64,000 bases of DNA from assembly GCA_963752755.1 (NCBI GenBank), contig CAVVZJ010000001.1, positions 1,860,001-1,924,000 on the forward strand. The letters are read 5' to 3'. Position 1 is the stretch's first letter. Each line of letters starts with the position of its first letter. The notes beneath the pieces are model-generated. The model did not search any database. It saw only the letters and a program-made list of their open reading frames with translations, and was not told the DNA's origin. Source of the stretch: CAVVZJ01 sp963752755 (GTDB lineage: Bacteria; Planctomycetota; Planctomycetia; Isosphaerales; Isosphaeraceae). Below are positions 37,711 through 48,599 of this stretch, piece by piece. Both the position numbers and the translations under genes were made by a program.

Positions 37711-39060
37711 TCAGCCAGCCAGCATCTCCCGGATCGGCTCGCCCTGGGGAAGGACCGGGATGGGGCGGCCGGTGCGGTCGGCGACGGTGAGGCGGGGGGC
37801 ATCGATGCCGAGGTGGCGGTAGAGCGTGGCGAGAACATCGCGGACACCAACGCGGTCGCGGATGACCTCGGCGCCATGACGGTCCGTGGCGCCGACAAAT
37901 CGGCCCGTGGCGATCTCGCCACCGCTGAAGAGCAACGACGTGGCATGCGGCCAGTGGTCGCGGCCGGGTTGCATCACTCCCGATGATGAATCGGCCGCGC
38001 GGCTGATCTTGGGGGTACGGCCAAACTCACCGGTCACGACGACCATCACCCGGCGTTGTAGACCACGCTGATGGAGATCCTCGATCAGAGCGGCGATGGC
38101 CTGGTCGAAGAACTGGCAGCGCCGCTTCATGGCGTCGAAGATGTGGTGGTTGACGGCGTGATCATCCCAGTTGCCAACCCGCCCGCAAAGCGGCCCGTCG
38201 AGGCTGGTGGTCACGATGTCGACCCCCGCCTCTACCAACCGACGCGCCATCAGACAGCGCCGGCCCCAGGTGTTGCGACCGTAGCGATCGCGAAGGCGCG
38301 GGTCTTCGAGGCTCAGGTCGAACGCGCGGCGGGCGGTGGGGCCTGTCAGCATCCGGTAAGCTTGAGACTGGAAAGCGTCGAACGCCTCGGAGCGCTCACG
38401 GTCATCGAGGGCGCGGCCGACCGCGTCAAGTCGACGGTGGAGTCCCATCCGATCGTGTAAGCGTTCGACCGTCTGTTGATCCTTCAAGCCGATCCCGGGC
38501 ACCGCGAAGCTCGGTGCGCTCGGGTCGCCGCCCACGACGAAGGGTTCGTAGGATGGCCCGAGATAGGACGGACCGAGGTAAGGGATCGGGTTGACGCCCA
38601 CATAGGAAGGCAGTGGGCGCCCGGGTTGCGCCGCGGTCCGGATCATGTTCGCGATACAGAAAAGGTCCGGGTGCTCCGGCTTGAGTTTGAGCACCTGTTC
38701 GGGATGTCCTGTAAACATCTGCTGGTTGCCTTGCTGATGACAGAACCCCGAATGGACCAGCGATCGCAGGACCGTGAACCTGTCGGCAACCTCCGCATGC
38801 CTCGGAAGTAGCTCGCTGATCCGCACACCGTCGGCCCGTGTCGCGATCGAGCCGTAAGGCCCGCGGATCTCGTCGGGTGCATCGGGCTTCGGGTCATAGG
38901 TCTCCAGGTGACTCGCGCCGCCCTGGAGCCAGACCACGATCAAGGCTGTCCGGTCCCCCGCGCTGGAGATCCCCGCACGCGTCCGCAACGCCAGCAGTTG
39001 CGGCAGCGTCAGGCTCCCGATTCCCGACAGTCCCACGCGGAGGAACTCGCGACGTCGCAT
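37711..39060 (-). CDS. DUF1501 protein with Tat signal (first)
   Basis: 449 residues. ATG 39060 lies behind GGGAGGCGGATCG and gives MRRREFLRVGLSGIGSLTLP, a twin-arginine export signal. Typical DUF1501 sequences: LIVVWLQGGASHLETYDPKP, ISELLPRHAEVADRFTVLRS, HQQGNQQMFTGHPEQV, LEDLHQRGLQRRVMVVVTGE and FGRTPKI. DUF1501 belongs to the sulfatase/alkaline-phosphatase-like fold and is usually encoded beside DUF1549/DUF1553 cytochromes in planctomycetes; the substrate is unknown. It is the last gene of a four-gene operon and lies 19 bases after the dehydrogenase gene. Confidence 0.92.
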   Translation of the reverse strand: MRRREFLRVGLSGIGSLTLPQLLALRTRAGISSAGDRTALIVVWLQGGASHLETYDPKPDAPDEIRGPYGSIATRADGVRISELLPRHAEVADRFTVLRSLVHSGFCHQQGNQQMFTGHPEQVLKLKPEHPDLFCIANMIRTAAQPGRPLPSYVGVNPIPYLGPSYLGPSYEPFVVGGDPSAPSFAVPGIGLKDQQTVERLHDRMGLHRRLDAVGRALDDRERSEAFDAFQSQAYRMLTGPTARRAFDLSLEDPRLRDRYGRNTWGRRCLMARRLVEAGVDIVTTSLDGPLCGRVGNWDDHAVNHHIFDAMKRRCQFFDQAIAALIEDLHQRGLQRRVMVVVTGEFGRTPKISRAADSSSGVMQPGRDHWPHATSLLFSGGEIATGRFVGATDRHGAEVIRDRVGVRDVLATLYRHLGIDAPRLTVADRTGRPIPVLPQGEPIREMLAG

Positions 39061-39079
39061 CGATCCGCCTCCCTCAAAC

Positions 39080-42000
39080 TCACGGTGTCTCACCGGAGTT
39101 TAACAAAGGTTGGCGTGGCGTGTCACGCGGGGCCCCAACGGGTGCGTCTTGCCGGGTCGGCTCAACGGCCCTCCGCAGGCAACGGGCGCGGCGGTTGGCG
39201 AGGTATTCGAGCAGGTCGGCCGCTTGCTGGGCGGTCAGGCCGCGGAGGAGACCCTCGGGCATCAGGGAGGTGGGCGAGGCGGCCTCCTGCTCAATGGCGT
39301 CGAGCGGTAGCCGGATCGTCTGGGCCCGGGCGTCGCGGAGGACCAGTTCGCGATCGTTGCGATCGGCGAGCAGGCCGACGATCACACGGCCGTCGTCGGT
39401 AGCAACCATCCGGGCAGCGAACTTCGGGTCGATCTCGCGAGACGGTTCGAGGATATGTCGGAGCAGGTCACGTTTGCCGAACTTCGAGCCGATGGCGCTC
39501 AGGTCGGGTCCGACCTCGCCCCCCTGGCCCTCGACGCGGTGGCACGAGGCACACGACGTGGCCGACTCGGCGAAGAACCAGCGACGCCCGCGCGTGGCAT
39601 CGCCAGCCATCGCGATCAAGGCGTCCTCGTCGATCCGATCGCCCAGCCTCTCGATGCGCTCGGACTCGGGCAGGAACCGCTCGAAGAGGTCGCGGACCTC
39701 GGCTGCGGTCAGGTCGCCCGCCGCCGCGACGACCGCCTTCCGGGTCGTCTCCGGGACCTCGCCCCGGTCGATCGTCCGCATCAGGGCGAGGGCGCCGCGG
39801 GTCGTGGCGAGGAGTCGGCCGATCGCGGCGTCTCGATCGTGGGAGTCGGGCGCGGGATCGCGCAGGACATCCAGCAATGGCGGGAGGTCGTCGGGCAACG
39901 GGTCGGTTCGGGGCAGGGAGGCGATCCAGTCGCCGAGCAAGCGGGAGGCGCGGACGTCCACGCGATCGGACCCGACGCGGGGCATCCGGCCCGGGCCGGT
40001 CTTGCCGATCCGGTAGTAGAGGACCGAGCGTTCGGGCTCGCCGGGAGCGATGATCCGGGCGTCGTCGATCCCGAAGGTGCCTTGTGTCGGCCGGGCGCCG
40101 ACGGTCTTCGTCTGGTCCAGCGGGAAGGACGACGACAGGAGGATCGTGGCCGTACCACCGGCATTGAACTGGTGGCAGTGAGAACAATTCACTTCCAGAT
40201 ATGCTCGGGAACGGGCTTCCAGGCTAGCCGATTCGTCGTCGGGACTGGCCAGATGGGGGAGGTCGCCTTCGGGGAGGGACGTCGCCAGATAATTCCGGTG
40301 CTCCAGCAGGCGCACCTGATTGCCGGGCCCGTCCGGCCCGTCGCGGTTGAGCTGGGCGGTCGTCAAGGCCAGCGGCGAGGCGGACTGGCGGCCGAAGACG
40401 GTCGTGCGCGCCTCGACCCACGGGTTGTGGCAGAGGATGCATTCCGATCGCGCCGCGATCCGGTACTCCTGCACGCGACGGCCCCCCAGGGCCTCGGGGT
40501 CCTGGATCTCGAAGCGTCGCGAGGAGCCGGCAGCGTCGGCGAGGAGGGCGTCGGCCTGGTCATCGTTCCAGACGTAGGTGTACGGCCGCCAGCTTCCGTC
40601 CTCAAAGTGAAGCAACTGGGTCTCGATCCGTCGCCGGCTCGACGGGTCCTTGGCAGTCAGATCCAGCATGACCGTTCTCGCCAGGACCGAGCCCTCGGGC
40701 AATCGCCAGCGACCCTGGTCATCGACCTCGATCCGGCCGTCGCCGGGGATCGCCAGCAGTCGCTCGGCACGGGCGCCGTCGTCCCAGGATTCGGCGTTGA
40801 TGGCGTAACGGAGGACCCCGGCCTCGGGTTGGTGGTTGGCGGTCGAGGCGAAGAGTCCGGTCTCGCTGAGCCGTCGCGGGAAGGGATGCGTCGGCTTTGG
40901 GGCCGGGTTCGGGACGAGTCGATAGATCTGGTTCGACCGCTCGTGCTCCACGAGGTACAGTTCGCCCTCCGAGCCGAGGCCGAACGTGCCCAGCCTCAGG
41001 CCCGACTCGGCCAGCCGTTCCTGCCAGGTGACGCGGTTCTCCTTGCGATCATAGCGCAGGCCCCAGAGGGTTCCCGACTGGTAATCACCGTAGACGTAAA
41101 CCCCCTGGAGATCCTTCAAGCGAGGCCCTTGATAGACGTATCCGCCCGTGATCGAGGCCGCCTCGGAGTGGGGATGGGCGACGACGGGGGGCGTGATCGG
41201 GGTCGGCCCGCGGAGCCCCTCGGGGTGAACAGGCTGGGGACCTTCGACGACGCTCCAGCCGTAGTTGCCGCCTCGCCGGGCGAGGAAGACCAGTTCCCAG
41301 AGCTCCCAGCCCACATCGCCGACCCAGAGGTCGCCTGACTCGGGATCGACGCTCATCCGCCAGGGATTGCGGAAGCCGTAGGCCCAGACCTCCGACCGAA
41401 CGCCGGGCAGAGCGACGAACGGGTTGTCGGGCGGGATGCGATAGGCGCGGTCGGGGTCGTGGTGGTCCACGTCGATCCGGAGGATGGAGGAGAGCAGGTC
41501 GGTGAGGTCCTGGCCGGTGTGGAGTGGGTCGGGCGGGGTCGGGCCGGCGCCGTCGCCAGTGGAGATATAGAGATCTCCATCCTTGCCGAACTGGAGGCAG
41601 CCGCCGTTGTGCCCGCCGCCCGGGAAGGTGATGACAACCTCCTCGCTGGCCGGGTCGATCGTGGCCGGGTCGTCGGGGCGGACGGTGAACCGCGAGACTC
41701 GGGTCCCCTCGGGCTTGTCATTGCCGTCGCGGGTAACATAGCAGAGGAAGACCTGACGGCTTTTCTCGAAGTCGGGATGGAATGCCAGACCGTAGAGGGC
41801 CGCGCAGCCGTCAGGCTTCTTCGCGAGGTCGATCATGAGGTCGGCGTGGTCAGCCTCGCGATTCTCCGGGAACGAGAGGACCTTACCGCTCAACTCGCCA
41901 ACGACCAGTCTCCGCGTTCCGGGCAACTTCTCCAGCACGAGCGGCCGCTCGAAGACCAGCTTCGGGAAGGCCACCTCGACCGCGTACGGCGGCGGCGGCT

Positions 42001-42142
42001 CGGGCGTGCCGGTCATTCGCGAGGTCGTCCAGAGGATGCGCCTCGGGGCGGGGTCGTCGGCCCGGATCGGGGCGGGCGTCAGGATCGGACAGGCCGGACC
42101 GGCCAGAGCCACCATCAGCAACATCGAGAGCCGAGACGGCAT
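39080..42142 (-). CDS. Sorbosone/glucose-dehydrogenase-like protein fused to c-type cytochromes
   Basis: 1020 residues. Signal peptide SMLLMVALAGPACPILTPAP. The N-terminal 370 residues form a GSDH/soluble PQQ-dehydrogenase propeller: FPKLVFERPLVLEKLPGTRR, VVITFPGGGHNGGCLQFGKD, LYISTGDGAGPTPPDPLHTG, SEVWAYGFRNPWRMSVDPES and GDVGWELWELV. Haem motifs CILCH, CSHCH and, near the C-terminus, CASCH in a PVC-type cytochrome (SCASCHRVEGQGGEVGPDLS, IGSKFGKRDLLRHILEPS) follow. Probably a periplasmic sugar or alcohol dehydrogenase passing electrons to its own haems. ATG 42142 was chosen for the signal; the frame to 42328 is unsupported. Confidence 0.9.
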   Translation of the reverse strand: MPSRLSMLLMVALAGPACPILTPAPIRADDPAPRRILWTTSRMTGTPEPPPPYAVEVAFPKLVFERPLVLEKLPGTRRLVVGELSGKVLSFPENREADHADLMIDLAKKPDGCAALYGLAFHPDFEKSRQVFLCYVTRDGNDKPEGTRVSRFTVRPDDPATIDPASEEVVITFPGGGHNGGCLQFGKDGDLYISTGDGAGPTPPDPLHTGQDLTDLLSSILRIDVDHHDPDRAYRIPPDNPFVALPGVRSEVWAYGFRNPWRMSVDPESGDLWVGDVGWELWELVFLARRGGNYGWSVVEGPQPVHPEGLRGPTPITPPVVAHPHSEAASITGGYVYQGPRLKDLQGVYVYGDYQSGTLWGLRYDRKENRVTWQERLAESGLRLGTFGLGSEGELYLVEHERSNQIYRLVPNPAPKPTHPFPRRLSETGLFASTANHQPEAGVLRYAINAESWDDGARAERLLAIPGDGRIEVDDQGRWRLPEGSVLARTVMLDLTAKDPSSRRRIETQLLHFEDGSWRPYTYVWNDDQADALLADAAGSSRRFEIQDPEALGGRRVQEYRIAARSECILCHNPWVEARTTVFGRQSASPLALTTAQLNRDGPDGPGNQVRLLEHRNYLATSLPEGDLPHLASPDDESASLEARSRAYLEVNCSHCHQFNAGGTATILLSSSFPLDQTKTVGARPTQGTFGIDDARIIAPGEPERSVLYYRIGKTGPGRMPRVGSDRVDVRASRLLGDWIASLPRTDPLPDDLPPLLDVLRDPAPDSHDRDAAIGRLLATTRGALALMRTIDRGEVPETTRKAVVAAAGDLTAAEVRDLFERFLPESERIERLGDRIDEDALIAMAGDATRGRRWFFAESATSCASCHRVEGQGGEVGPDLSAIGSKFGKRDLLRHILEPSREIDPKFAARMVATDDGRVIVGLLADRNDRELVLRDARAQTIRLPLDAIEQEAASPTSLMPEGLLRGLTAQQAADLLEYLANRRARCLRRAVEPTRQDAPVGAPRDTPRQPLLNSGETP

Positions 42143-42200
42143 CGGATTCGACCTCGCAAGGAGGGGGGAATCTGGATCGGGGAGCGACGATCGCCCGCCC

Positions 42201-43642
42201 TCAGGCCAGGATTTTGTGGATGATCTCGCCGCCAACGTCGGTGAGGCGGAAGTCACGGCCTTGGTAGCGATAGGTGAGCCGGCGATGGTCGATGCCGAGC
42301 AGGTGCAGGATCGTGGCGTGGAGGTCATTGACGTGGACGCGATCCTCGACGGCGTGATAGCCGAATTCGTCGGTGGCGCCGTGGACCATCCCGCCGCGGA
42401 TGCCGCCGCCGGCTAGCCAGATCGAGAAGCCAGCGAGGTGGTGGTCGCGGCCGGTGCCCTGGGCCATCGGGGTCCGGCCGAACTCGGTGCCGAAGACGAT
42501 CAGCGTGTCTTCGAGCATGCCCCGCTGCTTCAGGTCGGTGACCAGGGCGGCCACGCCCCGATCGACCTCGGCGGCGGTGCCGGCCGAGTCGCGCTTGACG
42601 GCGCCGTGGTGGTCCCAGTCGCGGTGATAAAGCTGGATGAACCGGACGCCGCGCTCGGCCAGCCGTCGGGCGAGGAGGCAGTTCGAGGCGAACGAGCCGT
42701 CGCCGCCCTGGGTGCCGTAGAGGTCGAGGATGTGCTTCGGCTCGTCGGCGAAGTTGACCAGGTCGGGGATGCTGGTCTGCATCCGGAAGGCCAGCTCATA
42801 CTGGCTGATCCGTGAGGCGATCTCGGGGTCATCGACGGCCTCGCCCTCGATCCGGTTCAGGGACTCGACGGCCTCGACCACGTCGCGCTGGCGGTCGGGG
42901 GTGACACCCGGGGGGCTGTTGACGTAGAGCACCGGGTCGCCCTGGCTCCGGAGCTGAACCCCCTGGTACTTGCTCGGGAGGAACCCGCTGTGCCACTGGC
43001 GGGCGGCGATCGGCTGCGACTGGCCGAACTTGCCGGTCGAGACGAGGACGACGAACCCCGGCAGGTCGTCGGCCATCGCTGCCCAGGCCGTAGAGGAGCC
43101 AGGAGCCCATCGACGGCCGGCCGGCGATCATCGTGCCGGTGTTCATCAAGGTGTGAGCCGGGTCGTGGTTGATCGCGTCGGTGTGCATCGATCGGAGGAT
43201 GCACATTTCATCGGCGATCTTCGCGCCAACCTCCGGGAAGATGTCGCTGATTTCCAGCCCGGAGTGGCCCCATTTCTTGAACGCATGCTGGGGTGCGAAG
43301 CAGTTGAGCTTTTGACCCTGGAGCTGGGCGATCTGCTGGCCCTGGGTGATCGACTCGGGCATCGGCTGGCCGTTGCGGCGCGGCCAGCTTCGGCTTGGGG
43401 TCGAAGGTCTCCAGGTGGCTCATCCCGCCGGCCATGTAGAGCCAGATCACGCGGCGTGGCCGTGGCGGGTGGTGGAGCGGCTGGATGATCCCGCCGTGGC
43501 GGTTCTTCGCGTCGGCCCGCACGGAAAACCCACCCTGGAGCAATCCGGCCAGGGCGATCGAGCCGAGGCCTCGGGCGGAGCGGCCGAGGAAGGCGCGGCG
43601 GCTGGCGTGGAGGGCACGATCGGAGGTGTTGTCCCGGGGCAT
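42201..43642 (-). CDS. DUF1501 protein with Tat-like signal (second), two frameshifts
   Basis: About 480 residues when corrected. The N-terminus SRRAFLGRSARGLGSIALAG is a twin-arginine signal. Then RVIWLYMAGGMSHLETFDPK; a spurious C near 43372-43380 shifts the frame, continuing as NGQPMPESITQGQQIAQLQG and FKKWGHSGLEISDIFPEVG. A spurious G near 43076-43081 shifts it again into MADDLPGFVVLVSTGKFGQS and on to LIVFGTEFGRTPMAQGTGRD and LGIDHRRLTYRYQGRDFRL, the usual DUF1501 end. It starts 6 bases after the DUF1549/DUF1553 gene, its usual partner. Confidence 0.9.
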
Positions 43643-43648
43643 GGCGTG

Positions 43649-46600
43649 TCAGTTCCTCGTGATCGTGGCGTGCAGGTTCAGGATCGTCCGGGCGATACTC
43701 GTCCACGCAGCGAGTTCCGCGAGGTCGAGGTCCTCGGGCACGGGCCGCGCGCCGACAGCGAGCAGTGCCCTGGCGGACTCGGGATCGTCGCGATACTCGT
43801 CCCGGTGCTTCGCCAGCAGGGCCGCGAGGACGGTACGCTCCTCGGGTCGGACCGGCCGTGAGAGGGCACGCCGGAAGGCCCAGTCGAGCCGGTCGTCGAT
43901 CCCCTCGCCCCCCTGCGCAGGACCCGCTCGGCGAAAACCCGCGGCGGCCTCGACATAGGCGGGGTCGTTCAGCAGGACGAGGGCTTGCAGCGGCGTGTTC
44001 GACCGCACGCGATCGGCGGTGCATTCCTCGCGGCTCGGGGCATCGAAGGCGAGCAGGCTCGGGTAGAGGTACTGGCGCTGCCAGTGGATGTAGAGGCCAC
44101 GTCGGTAGAGATTGGAGCCGTTGTCGTTCTGCCACTCCCGCTTCGGGAAGTTCAGGAACGACCAGTAACCCGGCGGCTGGTACGGCTTGACGCTCGGCAC
44201 CGCCAGGCCGCTCAACCAGGAGGCCGCTGATCGGCGAGCGACGTGTCCCGGACCAGTCTCGGCGTCGAGCCGGAACCGCCCCTGGCGAGCGAGCCAGCGG
44301 TTAGTCGGGTCCTTCTCGAGCAAGCTCCGCCGGTGGAATCGACGATTGCCGGTAAGTCCCCGAGGTGACGATCAAGTCGGATGAGTCGCCTTGATATCCC
44401 AGCCGGAGTCGATGAGCCGGCCGGCGAGGTAGATCGAGCAGCTCGGGATGGCTCGGCCAGTCGCCCTGGCGCGCCGAGGTCGTCGAGCTTCTTCGAGAGT
44501 CCGGCGCCGAAGGCGAGCTTCCAGAGGCGATTGACCAGGACGCGGGGCGTTAGCGGGTTCTCGGGCGAGACGATCCAGCGGGCGAGGTCGAGGCGGTTGA
44601 GACGCCGATCCGTCTCCGTCGGCTGCGGCAGGATGGCCGGCACCCCAGGCTCAACCTGTTCGCCCGAGTCGTCCATCCAGTTGCCGCGCGGCAGCACGCG
44701 GATCGGACGGGGCTCGACGGTCTTCGTGGCGAGCATCGTCGTGACCTTTGCGAAGACCTCGGCTCGGGCCTTCTCCAGCTCGGCCAGCCTGGCCCGCTCG
44801 GTCGCCAGCGCGGGGGCGATCGAACGGTAGTAGGCAGCCAGCGATTCCCGCTGGGCCGGTTCGCGAGACTCGGGTGATCGGGCAAGGAGATCGCGGACCG
44901 TCACGTGGCAAACCGATGCCGGGGGCCTTCATGGGCCGAGGGGCGGTTGCCACCGAGAGACGGAAGCGGCCGAGGTTGCGACCGGGCTTGTCATGGTTCT
45001 GATCGATCGTGAACGTCAACAACGCCTCCGGGCCGGCGGTCAGGTCGATCACCGTCTCGAAGACGGCCACGTTGTTGCGGCCCGACTCGCCGAGGTTCGA
45101 CCAGCCAAAGGTTGTCCCCTGGGTATCGCCGTCGATGGCCGAGGCGGCGGTCCAGGCCTTGCCGGGGTGTTTCTCGGCGGACTGGGTCGGCTCGAAGCTC
45201 GCGGTGGCGTTTTCCAGGAGGAGCGGCTGAGGGGTGGTTCCGGGGTCGCGCTGGAGACCGAGCTTCAATTCCGTGAGGACGAAGCTCCCGTTGTCGGCGC
45301 GACCAGGACCAGCCTGCGGAAGCGCGTCATCGGGGATCGCTTCGAGACGGATCGCGGTCAGGCCGTCCAGTGGGGCGCGGCGTCACGATCGTGTAAGACT
45401 CGGTCGCGGGGTTGGCCCCCGAGGCGATCACGGAGCCGTCTTCGAGGACCGCCAATACGGTCCCGTTCTTCGAGCGGACTTCCTGCGGGGCCAGGGGAAT
45501 CCAGTCGGTCGCCGGGTTGACGTCCTTCTCCCAGGCGACCTGCGCCGCTTCCAGTTCCGGGGTGGAACGGTCGAGGATCGCCCGGACCCCGCCGATCTGG
45601 TCGTCGAGCTGCGCCAGGGCGCTCGCCTGCTCGGGGGTGGGCACGGGCATCGACGGCCCGAAGTCGGAGCCGGCGTAGAGCCCGCGCTCCTGGATGTCGG
45701 CGAAGAAGGCTTCCATGCGGTAGAAGTCGCGGGTCAGGAAGGGGTCGAACTTGTGATCGTGGCACTCGCAGCAACCCAGCGTGACACCCAGCCAGGTTCC
45801 GGCGAGGTTACGGACGCGCTCGGCGGCGTACTTGGCCAGGTATTCCTTCGGCTGGACCCCGCCCTCGGCGCTCATCATGCCGAGACGGTTGTAACCCGCG
45901 GCAATCCGCTGCTCGACGGTGGCCGACGGCAGGAGGTCGCCCGCGAGCTGCTCGATCGTGAAACGATCGAATGGCTTGTTATCGTTAAAAGCGTCGATCA
46001 CATAATCCCGGAACGGCGAGACGCTCACGGCCTGGTCGCCGTGGTAGCCGACGCTGTCGGCGTAGCGCACGAGGTCGAGCCAGAACATCGCCATCCGCTC
46101 GCCGAAGCGCGGCGAGGCGAGCAGTCGATCGACGAGGTGGTCGTAGGCTCGAAGGGTCTTCGTCGGTCACGAAGGCCGCGACCTCCTCGGGTGTCGGCGG
46201 CAAGCCCGTCAGGTCGAAGCTCAGGCGGCGGATCAGAGTGACGCGGTCGGCCTCGGGGGCGTGCGGCAGCCCTTGCTCCTGCAATCGGGCGAGGATGAAA
46301 GCATCAATCGGGTTGCGGGAAAACCCTGGTTCCTCGATCCGGGGGACCGCGGGCCGCTTGATCGGCGCGAGCGACCAGTGGGGTTCCCAATCCGCCCCGG
46401 CCGCGACCCAGCGCCGAAGCGTCTCCATCTGCTCGGCGCGTCAGCGTCTTGCCCGACTTCCGGCGGCGGCATCTGCAACTCGGCGTCATCCACCTCGACG
46501 CGGAAGACCAGCTCGCTCTCGTCTGGCTGACCCGGCACGATGGCACGGTTGCCGCTCGGCAGTTCGGCGAGCGCGCCCTCCTCCTCGTCGAGGCGGAGAT

Positions 46601-46793
46601 CCGCCTTGCGCTGGCGATGGTCCGGGCCGTGGCAGGCGTAGCAGTTCTCGGACAGGATCGGCCGGACGTCCCGATTGAACTCGATCGCGTCGCCGTCTTC
46701 CCCCCGGGCCCGAGCCATCGAGGGCTCCAGGCACGCCCCGAGCAGGGCGAGAGACAGAATCGGGAGAGAACATGGCCTGAACACTCGAATCAT
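43649..46793 (-). CDS. DUF1549/DUF1553 cytochrome protein (PSCyt1/PSD1), many frameshifts
   Basis: Roughly 1050 residues, exported. ATG 46793 behind GGGGGAG gives a lipoprotein-like signal (LPILSLALLGAC). Domains in order: planctomycete cytochrome C (FNRDVRPILSENCYACHGPD), DUF1549 (NPIDAFILARLQEQGLPHAP, LSFDLTGLPPTPEEV, FWLDLVRYADSVGY, HDHKFDPF after a CCEC), a carbohydrate-binding-like insert, and DUF1553 (RLDLARWIVSPENPLTPRVL, VNRLW, SNTPLQALVLLNDPAYVEAA). Frame changes near 46440, 46150, 45375, 44915, 44340-44460 and 43905-43935. Such genes may oxidise or transfer electrons at the cell surface; the function is unproven. Confidence 0.88.
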
Positions 46794-47218
46794 GGGACTC
46801 CCCCCGAGAATCGGCCCGCAACCAGCCCGCGCGTTTCCCGACGTCTCCGCCGTCGAACGGGTCGGCCGGGTTCGATTCTATGCGGATTCTCCGGCCGAGA
46901 GAATGGGGTAGGAGTCCGGCACCTGGTCCTATCAGAGCTGTCGGTCCGACGGAAGTCAGGCCGGAATACCATCGGTATTCTGAATTCCTGGCCCGACGGA
47001 AGTCGGATCGAAGTTGCTCCTGGCCATGGGATCGGCGTTGGACGAGAGGGTCAGCGCCGATATTCCTTTGGGTCGGTGATCGGCCCCGGACCGACCAGGA
47101 GAGCCCCGATCGATCCGGAAAAAGCTCGGGGCACGGTCGTGAAGACCATGCCCCGGGAACGCGAATCGAGTTGAGACGCCTTCGAAAGCCGGCCGAGCCC
47201 TGAGGCTTGGCGCATCGG
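46794..47218. other. Intergenic region with small hairpins
   Basis: 425 bases upstream of the four-gene operon. A perfect 7-bp dyad (46964-46970 with 46974-46980) lies within two related copies of CCGACGGAAGTC (near 46948 and 46994). No gene is supported; the promoter of the DUF1553 operon should be here but I cannot place it. Confidence 0.4.
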
Positions 47219-48535
47219 TCAGGTGAGGGAGGGCAGGGGCCCCTCGCCGCAGAAGTCGGGGTTGCCGAACCGCTCGATGCGGTGGCCCATGGCGTGGGCG
47301 AGCGACAGCAGCAGGCGGTTGTGGGGCAGCTTCCGGTAGCGGATCGACCGGCCCATCTTGAAGTCGAGGCCGTTGCCGACGAGGACGAAGGGGATGTTGT
47401 CGAGCGTGTGGGAGTTCCCCTTGCCCAGCTCGTTGGTCCAGAGGATCGTGGTGTTGTCGAGCAGGCTGCCGTCGCCGCCCGGCTCGGGCGTCTCGGCGAG
47501 CCGGCGGGCCAGGTAGGCCATCTGCTCGCAGTACCACTTGTTGATCTTGATCAGCTTCTCCTGCGACTCCTCGTCGTTGTCCGGCTTGTGCGACAGCTCG
47601 TGGTGCCCCTCGTCGACGCCGATCCAGCGCATCCGGGCGCCGCCGACGGAGTTGGTGAACTGGAGCGTCGCCACGCGGGCGAAGTCGGCGACGAAGCTGT
47701 TGACCATCAGGTCGATCTGCGTCTTGCTGATCCGCGGGATGTTGTCGTTCTCCTCCTTGATCCCCGGCTCCAGCTCGGGGACGGCGTGGCCGAGGTCCTG
47801 GTCGCCGACCGAGCGCAGCTCCTGCTCCATCTCGCGGACGAACGTGGCGTGCTCCTCCAGGAGTTGCTGGTCCTCATGACTGACGACCGACCCGACCTTG
47901 CGGAGGTCGTCCTGAAGGTCGTCCAGCACGCTCTTGAGGCTCTCGCGGTCCTTCAATCGGCCGTAGAGCTTGTTGAACATCTGGTACGGGTCGTCGATCG
48001 GCGCGATCGGCTTGTTCGGGCCGGCGTAGACCATGCGGGTCCAGGTGTCGGCCCGGTCGGGGACCATCACGCCGAACTCCAGGGAGCCGAACCGGGTGCG
48101 CGTCTCCGGGTCGGTCTGGAGGAAGTCCTTGATCTCCTGATCGATCGAGATCCCGCTCGCCCAGCCGGCGGGGGTGTCGGAGCCGCCCTGGATGTTGCCG
48201 GGGAACAGCTCGATGCCGGTCAGCAGGCAGCCGATCCCGCGCATGTGGTTGTCGCCGTCGCCGCGAACCTTGTCGCAGACGCCGTGCAAGACCAGGGTCC
48301 GGTCGCGGAACGGCTCCAGCGGCGTGAGGCTTTCCTTGAAGCTCTGGAGTTCCCCTTCCTCGTCCGGCCAGAAGGCGGAAGGCACGACCCCGTTCGGGCT
48401 GAACAGGACCACCAGACGCTGCTTGCGTCGCTGCGTATTGGCGAAGCCGAGGCTCGGCAGGTTCAGGAGGAATGGGAGGGCCGCGGCGCCGATACCCAGG
48501 TCGCGGAAGAACTCGCGTCGGCTACGTCGCATCAT
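47219..48535 (-). CDS. DUF1552 protein with Tat signal
   Basis: 438 residues, one clean frame. MMRRSRREFFRDLGIGAAAL is a twin-arginine signal. Family sequences seen: RLVVLFSPNGVVPSAFWPDE, DNHMRGIGCLLTGIELFPGN, GGSDTPAGWASGISIDQEI, GPNKPIAPIDDPYQMFNKLY, and TTILWTNELGKGNSHTLDNI. DUF1552 has the same superfamily fold as DUF1501 and is nearly always encoded next to a DUF1592-type cytochrome gene, as here (64 bases downstream). The role is unknown; exported with its fold made, presumably with a cofactor or metal. Confidence 0.93.
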   Translation of the reverse strand: MMRRSRREFFRDLGIGAAALPFLLNLPSLGFANTQRRKQRLVVLFSPNGVVPSAFWPDEEGELQSFKESLTPLEPFRDRTLVLHGVCDKVRGDGDNHMRGIGCLLTGIELFPGNIQGGSDTPAGWASGISIDQEIKDFLQTDPETRTRFGSLEFGVMVPDRADTWTRMVYAGPNKPIAPIDDPYQMFNKLYGRLKDRESLKSVLDDLQDDLRKVGSVVSHEDQQLLEEHATFVREMEQELRSVGDQDLGHAVPELEPGIKEENDNIPRISKTQIDLMVNSFVADFARVATLQFTNSVGGARMRWIGVDEGHHELSHKPDNDEESQEKLIKINKWYCEQMAYLARRLAETPEPGGDGSLLDNTTILWTNELGKGNSHTLDNIPFVLVGNGLDFKMGRSIRYRKLPHNRLLLSLAHAMGHRIERFGNPDFCGEGPLPSLT

Positions 48536-48599
48536 GCCTCACTCCAGTCTTGAGTCTGAGTCGGGTGAATCTTGATCCGTCCTTGACGGCAGGCGATCT

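Noticed and set aside
39455..41338. 627-residue plus-strand open frame
   Set aside because: It lies opposite the dehydrogenase/cytochrome gene and has no domain or signal.
46948..47005. Short CCGACGGAAGTC repeats as an insertion-sequence end
   Set aside because: No transposase, target duplication or longer terminal inverted repeats accompany them.
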